Positions 1-6,217 are shown, counted from the stretch's first letter. The stretch: DNA of 8,244 nucleotides from Flavobacteriaceae bacterium (GCA_018623955.1 JAAZUX010000031.1:1-8244), one strand, 5' to 3'. Translations and numbers: made by a program. The notes: generated from the sequence alone by a model not told the origin.

Positions 1-680
1 GAAAGGGTGTCCTTCATGCGTGTAAGTCCCCAGAAGATGTCGTCTCGATCCTGACTGTTAAGAACAGTGAGTAGATTAGAGTTATTGAGATGTTTTTCAG
101 TGTACTGCTCAATGAATTTCTGACTTTCTCCATAAACCAGTTTCCAAAGCTTGTAGGTGGTATAGGCTGCATTTTTCACCACAATGTCTTTGATCCGTTC
201 AGAAGTTGCACCGGAAATTGCATCTGCAGATTCCGTGGAGCTTTCCGGTTGATTCATTAGTTCGTGGTACTTGATGTCCTTAAAAGGAAGATCTGCATTG
301 GAGAGAATTTCGTTCAGTTGAAGGTATTCTTTTTGGGTAAAGGGATCGTGATCTGTTTTACTCAAAAACTCCCCCTTGGGCATTTCAAAACCCAAATACC
401 TTCCGCTAATACTCCAATGCAAGATGATATCCAGCGGACGACATTGATTGTCAAAACAGACTCCGGTACTATAATGTTGATAAAAGCTTTTGGGCGTTCC
501 TTCGGAAGTTTGCCTCAAAAAAAGACTGTCTCCAAATGAGATGTATTGTTCGTTTTTTAAATGAACGGACCACTGATCGCTGTTTTTTACAAAATACTGG
601 ACTTTGGGTTTCAGCAAATAACAGGAACCCAAGGCCAAAAAACAAAGCGTCAAAACATACTTAGAAACAGAAGAGGACAT
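1..680 (-). CDS. Lipoprotein with FMN-attachment-like SGAT motif (3' end off the left edge)
   Basis: The frame is open from ATG at 680 to the window edge: 226 complete codons, no stop seen. Residues 1-20 look like a lipoprotein signal: Lys7, a hydrophobic run, then the lipobox LGSC with Cys20. No acidic surface-export signal follows the Cys, so the periplasmic face of a membrane is the likelier site. Residues 75-100 hold a C-x4-C pair followed by LHWSISGRYLGFEMP. Residues 153-159 read DAISGAT, matching the D-x-x-(S/T)-G-A-T site at which ApbE links FMN to NqrC/RnfG-type domains; Thr159 would be the flavin-bearing residue. After it comes AAYTTYKLW and a helical region, which I recall from Bacteroidota proteins continuing into helical repeats. 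The gene starts 23 bases after the FAD oxidoreductase stop on the same strand, so co-transcription is likely. The lipoprotein call is firm, flavinylation is inferred, and the substrate is unknown. No Shine-Dalgarno is visible. Confidence 0.85.
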   Translation of the reverse strand, partial: MSSSVSKYVLTLCFLALGSCYLLKPKVQYFVKNSDQWSVHLKNEQYISFGDSLFLRQTSEGTPKSFYQHYSTGVCFDNQCRPLDIILHWSISGRYLGFEMPKGEFLSKTDHDPFTQKEYLQLNEILSNADLPFKDIKYHELMNQPESSTESADAISGATSERIKDIVVKNAAYTTYKLWKLVYGESQKFIEQYTEKHLNNSNLLTVLNSQDRDDIFWGLTRMKDTL

Positions 681-703
681 CAAATATTATTTACATCACA
701 AAA

Positions 704-2074
704 TTAACCGGGGACGATTGCCCCGAATTCTTTGAGTCTTTTTTTGACCAAACCGGGAGCAATTCTGGCAGGCGTCACACCTTCTTCAATGGACAAGGAG
801 GCGGTGACTGCTGCGGCTTGCCCCATCCCCATACAGGATGCCTGTACGCGAAGCGCTGAGTTGGCCAAGCGATCACTACTCAAACAACGACCGGCAACCA
901 AAAAGTTTTCACTGTTTTTTGGAATCAGTGCCCGCATGGGAATGGACGCTACTGTATTGGGTTTTAGAAATTCTTGATAAATGGATTTGCCGTCACGGTG
1001 AAGATCTACCGGGTAAAAACTGTAGGATAGGGCATCCTCATGTAAACGTCCAGACACATAATCTTCTTTTGTGATTTTATACAAACCGTCAATTCTGAAG
1101 GTTTCCCGAACAGCTGTTTCCGTTTTCATGGAAGTAATCCTGATGTTTTCGCAACCGGGAAGCTCGCGTAATTCTCGGATCAACTGCAGCAGATTCTGAC
1201 GACCTTTTTGATTGGCCACAGTGTGTGTTTCTGAAGTTGTAGAGTCGGCACCATAGACATAGACATAACCGTAAGGAACAAAGGTGTTTTCACCGGTTTT
1301 TCTGATTTGAGAGGTCAGCATATTCTGATGCAGGGCCCTGTGGTATCGTTTGGGAATTTTGGATAAATCCAATTGGTCAAAATCGTAGCCGCCCATACTG
1401 TAAACGAGAGAACCGGGTTGGGTTTCTTTTTCTCTAAGTACATTATACCCCGCCATAGAGGCGATCAAGGCATTGCCTGTACAATCAATCAATTGCTTGG
1501 CCGAAATAAGTGTTTTGACGCCCTTTCCTGTGCTTTCTACCAGCCATTTCCCATTTTCAAACTTAACCGAAGTGGGGGTTTCGTAATAGCGTATGTCTAC
1601 TCCCGCCTCGAGGCATTTTTCTTCGGCCAACATGACATAAATTGCAGGATTGACTGCAACCTGATGTTTCCAATGTGATTTGGGTATTTTTGAAAAGTCG
1701 GGCAATTGGTCTCCATTGAGTTCTACGGCATCCAAAACCAATTCCCAACCGATCCCACTGATGATTTGTTCTCCCCATGCATGAAAAATACCCGGAAAAG
1801 ACACTCCCCCGGTGGTGGTGCATCCACCCAATTGACTTCCACTTTCTATCAGAACCGTTTTTGCACCTGTCCTGCCGGACTGGATAGCGGCAATGGTCCC
1901 GGCGGTACCTCCTCCCACTACCAGTATATCGGTCGAAATATTTTGTTTTTTGGTTTTATAAGGTTCAACCAATCTTTCTGTATTAGATAATGAGGGTGTT
2001 ACCATTCCAAGAGAGATTGCTCCCATGGATTTTAACATTGATCTTCTTTTCATTTTATGATGGTTTTTATTCAT
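704..2074 (-). CDS. Tat-exported FAD-dependent oxidoreductase (FAD_oxidored family)
   Basis: Predicted extracytoplasmic flavoprotein oxidoreductase of the PF12831-type family; substrate unknown. Counting from the chosen ATG at 2074 (456 residues), the start MNKNHHKMKRRSMLKSMG carries a twin-arginine motif (KRRSMLK, Arg10-Arg11) and a hydrophobic stretch, so it should cross the inner membrane folded with its cofactor. The FAD-binding Rossmann motif DILVVGGGTAGTIAA is near residues 49-63, with an acidic residue ending the second strand (LIES, Glu77). Family signatures further on are VRETFRIDGLY (about 322-332) and the C-terminal NFLVAGRCLSSDRLANSALR (about 390-409). The frame stays open upstream to an ATG at 2131, but that codon sits at the predicted transcription start of the promoter at 2136-2166, so an internal ATG is preferred: 2074, 2080 or 2053. 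The downstream lipoprotein follows after 23 bases, and the two probably work as a pair. Confidence 0.88.
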   Translation of the reverse strand: MNKNHHKMKRRSMLKSMGAISLGMVTPSLSNTERLVEPYKTKKQNISTDILVVGGGTAGTIAAIQSGRTGAKTVLIESGSQLGGCTTTGGVSFPGIFHAWGEQIISGIGWELVLDAVELNGDQLPDFSKIPKSHWKHQVAVNPAIYVMLAEEKCLEAGVDIRYYETPTSVKFENGKWLVESTGKGVKTLISAKQLIDCTGNALIASMAGYNVLREKETQPGSLVYSMGGYDFDQLDLSKIPKRYHRALHQNMLTSQIRKTGENTFVPYGYVYVYGADSTTSETHTVANQKGRQNLLQLIRELRELPGCENIRITSMKTETAVRETFRIDGLYKITKEDYVSGRLHEDALSYSFYPVDLHRDGKSIYQEFLKPNTVASIPMRALIPKNSENFLVAGRCLSSDRLANSALRVQASCMGMGQAAAVTASLSIEEGVTPARIAPGLVKKRLKEFGAIVPG

Positions 2075-2111
2075 CGCCATTTTAACTACGCTATATCTTT
2101 CCAGTTGAATA

Positions 2112-2129
2112 GTTAAATTATTATTTAAC
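2112..2129. repeat. Perfect palindrome at the oxidoreductase transcription start
   Basis: GTTAAAT and ATTTAAC are 7-bp perfect arms separated by TATT. The palindrome begins about 7 bases downstream of the -7 element of the minus-strand promoter, so it lies at or just after the predicted transcription start. It could be an operator or a weak hairpin in the leader. Both arms are AT-rich, so chance is possible. Confidence 0.45.
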
Positions 2130-2135
2130 ATTTAC

Positions 2136-2166
2136 CAAATATATTTTTTTTTGCTTAGTTAAAAAA
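2136..2166 (-). promoter_or_regulatory. Bacteroidota-type promoter for the FAD oxidoreductase operon
   Basis: On the minus strand TATATTTG (2143-2136) matches the TAnnTTTG -7 consensus exactly. Nineteen bases upstream (2166-2163) is TTTT, one base off the TTTG -33 element. Transcription would start near 2131, which makes the in-frame ATG at 2131 an unlikely initiator. The -33 element lies inside the T-tract of the receptor gene's terminator. Confidence 0.5.
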
Positions 2167-2215
2167 AGTAAGAAAAAAAGAGCCTGTTGTCTAATGAAAT
2201 GAAGACAATAGGCTC
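2161..2215 (-). terminator. Intrinsic terminator of the TonB receptor gene
   Basis: On the minus strand GAGCCTATTGTCT (2215-2203) pairs with AGACAACAGGCTC (2192-2180): 13 pairs with one G-U, around a 10-base loop. It is followed directly by the T-rich tract CTTTTTTTCTTACTTTTTTT read down to 2161. It lies about 100 bases after the receptor stop. On the plus strand no T-tract follows, so it acts in the minus direction. Confidence 0.8.
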
Positions 2216-2231
2216 ATTGATTAAACCCATT

Positions 2232-2300
2232 AGTTGGTGTGTAGGATGCTGATCTTCAGGTTTTATATACAACCAACAGACCAACTCTACACCACTCAGC
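2232..2300 (-). other. 3' untranslated stretch with three colinear inverted pairs
   Basis: This non-coding stretch lies between the receptor stop and its terminator. Plus-strand blocks AGTTGGT (2232-2238), GTGTAG (2239-2244) and GCTGA (2248-2252) have exact reverse complements ACCAACT (2280-2286), CTACAC (2287-2292) and TCAGC (2296-2300). Block order and the 3-base gap are the same in both sets. Pairs in this order cross each other, so they cannot all form together. Small local hairpins such as CTGA-TCT-TCAG also exist. It may be a structured 3' untranslated region or part of a small RNA; function unknown. Confidence 0.35.
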
Positions 2301-2312
2301 TCTTCTAAACCA

Positions 2313-4556
2313 TTAGTTATACTTCCATCTTAGTCCGAAGAAAAACCGCATGCCTTGGTTGGAGGTATATACATAGGTTGGGTCAAAAGTCAAAGCGTAG
2401 GGATTGTCAGCAGTGGGTAAAGCATTTCCGGTGCCATCAAAGGCCACCTGTCGATCAAAGGGATCAAAAGAACGCGCAATACTATTCCGAGGAGGGGTAA
2501 AGTTTAAAATATTTTTGATCCCTCCATAGGATTCTACCGAGTTGTTCCAAATTTTTGTGAGTTGTATGTTGAGAATGCTAAAGGGATCGGAGTAGGAGGG
2601 TCTGGGGTCTAGGTCTCCCAAGGTTGGTAATCTCAATGCTCCGGTGAAGGTTCCCGTAAAATCAAGGATTAGATCATTGGGGATCCATTTTTTTTCAACT
2701 TTCCATACCCCCTGAAATCTTTCGGTAAGGTAGGGCATGGTTTTGATCCCATTCTCTTTAGTATAGGTGTCGATGTAGGTTGCCCCGAGGTTGACTCTGA
2801 GCCCCCCCTGTGCCAATAAATTCGCATTCAGAGAAAGGCCATTAGAGATTGATCTTCCATCGAGGTTGTCGTAAATAATTTTGTTGGGATCTGTGTCGTA
2901 GTCAGGAATGATTTTATTGGAGAAGTGGGTGGTAAACAGACTCAAGTCAAAATCGATGATCGCTCCTTTTTTCAGGAAAAACTTTTGGAAAAAATTGAGG
3001 TTGCCATTCCATGATCTTTCAGGATTCAGATCGTCCAAAAGCACCACTTCACGCGCTCCCGTAAGTGCAGCGTGTTGTTCCGTAAAAACCTGAGTAACGC
3101 GATATCCCGTTCCGGTACTGAGTCTCAGGGTCGAGCTTTTGTCATCGTTGTTGATTTTGTAATTGATCCGAGGGGTAAAAATGTTTCCATGAATGGAATT
3201 ACGGTCGTATCGAAACCCCAAAAGCAAGGTGTTATTGGCATTGATTTGGGTTTTATTTTGAATGAATATTCCGGGCAGATGGGTTATGGATGCTTGGTTT
3301 TGTAGTGAAAGATCATTGAAAGTAGCCGTGGTATCATCGTCGTAACGGGTGTATCTGTAGGCCAGACCCAACAGTAACTCATTGTTTGCAATGTTTTTAT
3401 TCCATATCATTTGCCCAAAACCTATGGTCTGATCGGCATTAAATAGGGTATTGCCATAGGCCGAATTTTGATTGTGATCATTGAAACTGAATTGGAATGT
3501 AAGATTTTTGTTGAATTGGTATTTTCCAAAAAGTTCAAACCTGCGGGTGTAAATACTCTCTCCATAGACAGTGTCTCCACCCCGATGTATGGGCAACCAA
3601 TTCATTTGACCTCCCCATCGATCCTCGTAAACAAAACGCGTAGCGATTGAATACTTATTGGCATGATTAAACTTGTTAAAAATCGAAATGCGGTTTTGCA
3701 AGGTCAAGTCAGTGAATCCGTCTTCATTTTTATCGATTGGATTGGAATAGTTAAAATAGTTTACCCCCAACAAGGCTGTGGTTTTTTTGGACAAGGAGTA
3801 TTTGTATGCCAAATCCGTATTGACCTCTCCCCAACCTGAGACAAAAGAGTCTACGGCAAGTTTTGCGCTGTTTTCGGGTAACTGGGTTATTAAATTAATG
3901 ACCCCTGCAACGGCTTCAGATCCAAAGAGTGTTGAGGCGGGGCCCTTTACGATTTCGATCCGCTCAATCAGGGCTTGGGGGATCCCCGAAAAGCCATATA
4001 CGGTGGAGAGACCACTGACGATGGGAAGCCCATCAATCATAACCATAGTGTAGCTTCCCTCTTGGCCGTTGATGCGAATTTCTCCCGTACTACAAATGCT
4101 ACAGTTCAGTTGGGGTCGGATACCATTCACATTTTCCAGCGCTTCAAAAACCGTAGCGGTGGGGTTGGCTCTAAAGAAAGTTTGACCATAAACCTCAACG
4201 GGTACCGGACTGTCGAGTTTGGATATGGGTTTTAGGGTTCCCGAAACCACCACTTCCTCTAGTTTATTATCCCATTCCAACTCGATAATTCCCAAGTCGG
4301 TTGTCTTTGAACTGATCTTTTTTATCTGTGATTTGTGACCTAAATAGGAGATGACCAGTTGTGGGTTTGCTATATTTGAGACATAGATTGTAAATTGACC
4401 TTCTGCGTTGGTAGTAACTCCCGAGTTTTTTCCTATCACAAAAACAGAGGCAGATGAAAGCGGTTGGCCCTCAGAAAAGACTTTACCCGTAACGATAAAA
4501 TCTTGAGCATTGACCATTTGTGTAAAAATGAAAATAAAAATGAAATTTAAACGCAT
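2313..4556 (-). CDS. TonB-dependent outer-membrane receptor with CarboxypepD_reg-like N-terminus
   Basis: Outer-membrane active transporter, 747 residues, powered through TonB. Residues 1-17 are a signal peptide (hydrophobic FIFIFIF, cleavage after VNA). Residues about 19-95 form the carboxypeptidase-D regulatory-like beta domain common in Bacteroidota receptors. A TonB-box-like EEVVVSGTL sits at 100-108. The plug spans about 112-225 and includes MVMIDGLPIVSGLSTVYGF and the family motif RIEIVKGPASTLFGSEAVAG (199-218). The remainder is the 22-strand barrel, ending FFFGLRWKYN. A C152-x-x-C155 pair (NCSICSTG) just before the plug's GEIRINGQEG strand is a subgroup feature and could bind metal or form a disulfide. 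No SusD-like partner gene follows, so this is not a glycan SusC-type pair; a metal chelate, siderophore or cobalamin-like ligand is more plausible. The promoter is covered by palindromes probably read by the nearby metalloregulator. The receptor class is secure, the ligand is not. Confidence 0.93.
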   Translation of the reverse strand: MRLNFIFIFIFTQMVNAQDFIVTGKVFSEGQPLSSASVFVIGKNSGVTTNAEGQFTIYVSNIANPQLVISYLGHKSQIKKISSKTTDLGIIELEWDNKLEEVVVSGTLKPISKLDSPVPVEVYGQTFFRANPTATVFEALENVNGIRPQLNCSICSTGEIRINGQEGSYTMVMIDGLPIVSGLSTVYGFSGIPQALIERIEIVKGPASTLFGSEAVAGVINLITQLPENSAKLAVDSFVSGWGEVNTDLAYKYSLSKKTTALLGVNYFNYSNPIDKNEDGFTDLTLQNRISIFNKFNHANKYSIATRFVYEDRWGGQMNWLPIHRGGDTVYGESIYTRRFELFGKYQFNKNLTFQFSFNDHNQNSAYGNTLFNADQTIGFGQMIWNKNIANNELLLGLAYRYTRYDDDTTATFNDLSLQNQASITHLPGIFIQNKTQINANNTLLLGFRYDRNSIHGNIFTPRINYKINNDDKSSTLRLSTGTGYRVTQVFTEQHAALTGAREVVLLDDLNPERSWNGNLNFFQKFFLKKGAIIDFDLSLFTTHFSNKIIPDYDTDPNKIIYDNLDGRSISNGLSLNANLLAQGGLRVNLGATYIDTYTKENGIKTMPYLTERFQGVWKVEKKWIPNDLILDFTGTFTGALRLPTLGDLDPRPSYSDPFSILNIQLTKIWNNSVESYGGIKNILNFTPPRNSIARSFDPFDRQVAFDGTGNALPTADNPYALTFDPTYVYTSNQGMRFFFGLRWKYN

Positions 4557-4560
4557 GCAA

Positions 4561-4581
4561 TAGTTTTATACTGCAAAACTA
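4561..4581. promoter_or_regulatory. Palindromic operator 1 (TAGTTTT-N7-AAAACTA)
   Basis: Perfect 7-bp arms, TAGTTTT (4561-4567) and AAAACTA (4575-4581), surround ATACTGC. The inner core TTTATACTGCAAAA is shared with operator 2, and with a site before the regulator gene as TTTAYAYTGYAAAA. It covers the -7 element of the receptor promoter, so a bound protein should block transcription. The nearby DtxR-like protein is the obvious candidate. Confidence 0.6.
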
Positions 4582-4595
4582 ATTCATTAGTTTTA
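4565..4595 (+). promoter_or_regulatory. Possible mirrored promoter for the alcohol dehydrogenase
   Basis: Because the operator array is nearly symmetric, the plus strand also reads TTTA (4565-4568), a 19-base spacer, then TAGTTTTA (4588-4595). Each element is one base off TTTG / TAnnTTTG. It would give a leader of roughly 70 bases before the GTG at 4671. It is weaker than the opposing promoter, and no other good plus-strand promoter is visible here. Confidence 0.3.
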
Positions 4596-4604
4596 CACTG
4601 CAAA
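4574..4604 (-). promoter_or_regulatory. Consensus promoter of the TonB receptor gene
   Basis: On the minus strand TTTG (4604-4601), a 19-base spacer and TAGTTTTG (4581-4574) match the Bacteroidota TTTG / TAnnTTTG promoter exactly. The receptor ATG (4556) begins 17 bases after the -7 element, leaving a very short leader. Operator 1 overlaps the -7 element and operator 2 the -33 element, the expected layout for repression. Confidence 0.68.
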
Positions 4605-4608
4605 ACAC
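4588..4608. promoter_or_regulatory. Palindromic operator 2 (GTTTTACA-C-TGCAAAAC)
   Basis: Second copy of the operator, centred 27 bp from the first. GTTTTACA and TGCAAAAC flank a central C (4598), with a single arm mismatch. The core TTTACACTGCAAAA fits TTTAYAYTGYAAAA. It covers the -33 element of the receptor promoter. Between the two copies, AAAACTAAT-TC-ATTAGTTTT (4575-4594) forms a further perfect palindrome, so inverted half-sites recur every 13-14 bp. Confidence 0.58.
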
Positions 4609-4670
4609 TTTGATAAAAATCAACGAAGAATGTTCATTAAATATCAGCGGATTAATCTAAATTCAAGCTT

Positions 4671-5681
4671 GTGAAATACATTGTTTGTGAAAAACCAAGA
4701 GAGTTTCTCTTGAAAGAAAAAGAAGCTCCGGTTAGAAAGGAAAATGAAGCCTTATTGCAAATCAATAAGGTTGGTATTTGTGGTACCGATTTGCATGCAT
4801 ATGCGGGTAATCAAGCTTATTTTGAGTATCCAAAAATATTGGGCCACGAATTGGCCTCTCAGGTTATGGACATAGGCGAAAATGACAAAGGCATAAAGAT
4901 AGGGGACAAGGTAGTGGTGATGCCATATGTTAGCTGTGGTGTATGCTTTGCATGCAACAAGGGAAAGACTAATTGTTGTGAAAATATTACCGTTTTAGGT
5001 GTTCATGCCGATGGAGGTATGCAAGAACAAATTTCAGTACCGATAGACGTATTGTTGCCGGCTAATCATTTATCCTATGATCAAATGGCCATTGTTGAGC
5101 CATTGGCCATTGGCGCACATGCCATTCGAAGGTCAGGAATTGTAACCGATGAAACTGTGGCCGTGGTTGGCTGTGGTCCTATAGGGATTGGAATTATGAA
5201 GCTGGCACAAATTGCTGGTGCCAAGGTTATTGCTTTGGATACGAACACCCAACGTTTGAATTATGCTAAAGATAAAATAGGTGTTGATCATGTGGTGAAT
5301 GCGGGGGACAATGCCCTCAGAGAAGTAACCGAAATTACCAATGGAGATTTGTGTGCTGTCGTATTTGATGCATCCGGTAATAAAAATGCTTTAGAGGCAT
5401 GTCCCGATTATATGTCACATGGTGGAAGATTTGTATTGGTGGGACTATCCAAAGGAGAATTGACGTATTTACATCCAAAAGTACATGCCAAAGAAATGAC
5501 TTTATTGTGTAGTAGAAATGCTACTCAAGAAGATTTTGAGCATGTTATGAGTATCTTGGATCAGTTTCCTACGTCATCATTTATTACTCACAATGTTCAA
5601 TTTATTGAAATGATAGAACATTTTGACAGTTGGTTGGATCCCGCAACAGGCGTAATCAAAGCAATGGTAAATTTTAAATAA
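4671..5681 (+). CDS. Zinc-dependent alcohol dehydrogenase (medium-chain family)
   Basis: Cytoplasmic NAD(P)-dependent medium-chain dehydrogenase, 336 residues, full length for the family. Catalytic zinc ligands are Cys37 (GICGTD), His59-Glu60 (GHE) and Glu143 (VEP). The structural zinc site is Cys89, Cys92, Cys95 and Cys103. The Rossmann motif GCGPIGIG is at 167-174, and Asp190 ending the next strand (VIALD) favours NAD+ over NADP+. The ending WLDPATGVIKAMVNF resembles sugar or sugar-acid dehydrogenases such as the L-galactonate or sorbitol type, but the substrate cannot be named. The start is GTG at 4671: an in-frame TAA at 4653-4655 excludes anything longer, and the protein begins as the family usually does. 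The gene is divergent from the TonB receptor across the operator array, and the metalloregulator follows 125 bases later, so metal-responsive control is possible but unproven. Confidence 0.92.
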   Translation: MKYIVCEKPREFLLKEKEAPVRKENEALLQINKVGICGTDLHAYAGNQAYFEYPKILGHELASQVMDIGENDKGIKIGDKVVVMPYVSCGVCFACNKGKTNCCENITVLGVHADGGMQEQISVPIDVLLPANHLSYDQMAIVEPLAIGAHAIRRSGIVTDETVAVVGCGPIGIGIMKLAQIAGAKVIALDTNTQRLNYAKDKIGVDHVVNAGDNALREVTEITNGDLCAVVFDASGNKNALEACPDYMSHGGRFVLVGLSKGELTYLHPKVHAKEMTLLCSRNATQEDFEHVMSILDQFPTSSFITHNVQFIEMIEHFDSWLDPATGVIKAMVNFK

Positions 5682-5737
5682 CAAACAATTAAACTTGACC
5701 AATCAATGCGTAAATGGGGTACATTTGGAGAAATAAT

Positions 5738-5764
5738 GGGACGATTGTCACCCCAAGATTTTTT
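5738..5764 (+). terminator. Weak terminator-like hairpin after the alcohol dehydrogenase
   Basis: GGGAC (5738-5742) and GTC-A-CC (5747-5752) form a short stem with one bulged A and the loop GATT. CCAAGA and six Ts (5759-5764) follow. An outer TGGGGT/ACCCCA pairing (5715-5720 with 5750-5755) is an alternative. The stem is short, so termination may be partial, with read-through into the regulator gene. Confidence 0.35.
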
Positions 5765-5785
5765 AAGATTTTCCTAAGTCAATGA

Positions 5786-5799
5786 TTTATATTGTAAAA
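5786..5799. promoter_or_regulatory. Operator-like site before the metalloregulator gene
   Basis: TTTATATTGTAAAA fits the TTTAYAYTGYAAAA core of the two receptor-promoter operators at every position. It ends 7 bases before the regulator ATG. This suggests autoregulation, but the outer TAG/CTA arms are missing and AT-rich sequence raises the chance rate. Confidence 0.4.
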
Positions 5800-5806
5800 G
5801 ATCGTT

Positions 5807-6217
5807 ATGAAAAAAACAATAGAGAAGGAGAACTATCTTAAGACCATCTATAAGATGCAAGAAAAAGGTAAGTCCGTTACTGTTACTTCGCTGAGTCAAT
5901 ATTTTAGTGTCAGTAAATCAACTGTCTCCAATATGATCAAGAAATTGGTTGTAATGGAGTTAATTGATACCCAACCCTATAAGCCAATACTTCTCACACC
6001 TATGGGCAGAGAAAAAGCCTCAGAGATCATTCACAAGCACCGATTGATTGAGCTTTATTTAGTAGAAAAGATGAATTTTGATCTGGACGAAGTTCATGAG
6101 ATTGCCGAAGAGGTTGAACACATCAAGAACACTAAATTTTTCAAACGAATTCAGGAGATATTGGGCGACTGCGATGTTGATCCACACGGATCGATTATCC
6201 CCAAGCAGAATTATTAA
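5807..6217 (+). CDS. Short DtxR/MntR-family metal-dependent transcriptional regulator
   Basis: Probable metal-sensing repressor, 136 residues. A winged helix-turn-helix spans residues 1-70: ENYLKTIYKMQEKG, then VTVTSLSQYFSVSKSTVSNMIKKL as the DNA-reading helices. The dimerisation and metal-binding domain spans 71-130: HKHRLIELYL (His78, Glu82), EVHEIAEEVEHI (His97, Glu101, Glu104, His105) and the closing DPHGSIIP. By recalled alignment, Glu101 replaces the DtxR Cys102 as in MntR, and Asn9 stands where DtxR has Met10 and MntR Asp8; Bacteroidota homologues also have ENYLK here. Usual Bacteroidota members run to about 215-230 residues with a FeoA/SH3-like C-terminal domain, while this one stops right after the second domain. 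It may sense Mn or Fe; which one is unclear. It probably reads the TAGTTTT palindromes at the receptor promoter and the site before its own ATG. Its stop interlocks with that of the convergent aldehyde dehydrogenase. Confidence 0.9.
   Translation: MKKTIEKENYLKTIYKMQEKGKSVTVTSLSQYFSVSKSTVSNMIKKLVVMELIDTQPYKPILLTPMGREKASEIIHKHRLIELYLVEKMNFDLDEVHEIAEEVEHIKNTKFFKRIQEILGDCDVDPHGSIIPKQNY

Noticed and set aside
264..539. Plus-strand reading frame of 91 codons
   Set aside because: It is antisense to the lipoprotein, whose lipobox, DAISGAT motif and continuous frame are convincing; the translation shows no recognisable features.
2075..2131. A longer oxidoreductase starting at ATG 2131
   Set aside because: This ATG coincides with the predicted transcription start and puts 19 extra residues before the Tat region; an internal ATG gives a normal Tat signal. 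Not excluded.
2232..2300. H-type pseudoknot formed by the colinear inverted pairs
   Set aside because: The first two stems would have zero-length connecting loops, which cannot span the helices; alternative exclusive pairings are more reasonable.
4671..5681. Assigning the zinc alcohol dehydrogenase as threonine dehydrogenase or L-galactonate dehydrogenase
   Set aside because: Only general medium-chain dehydrogenase motifs are visible; nothing in the context fixes the substrate.
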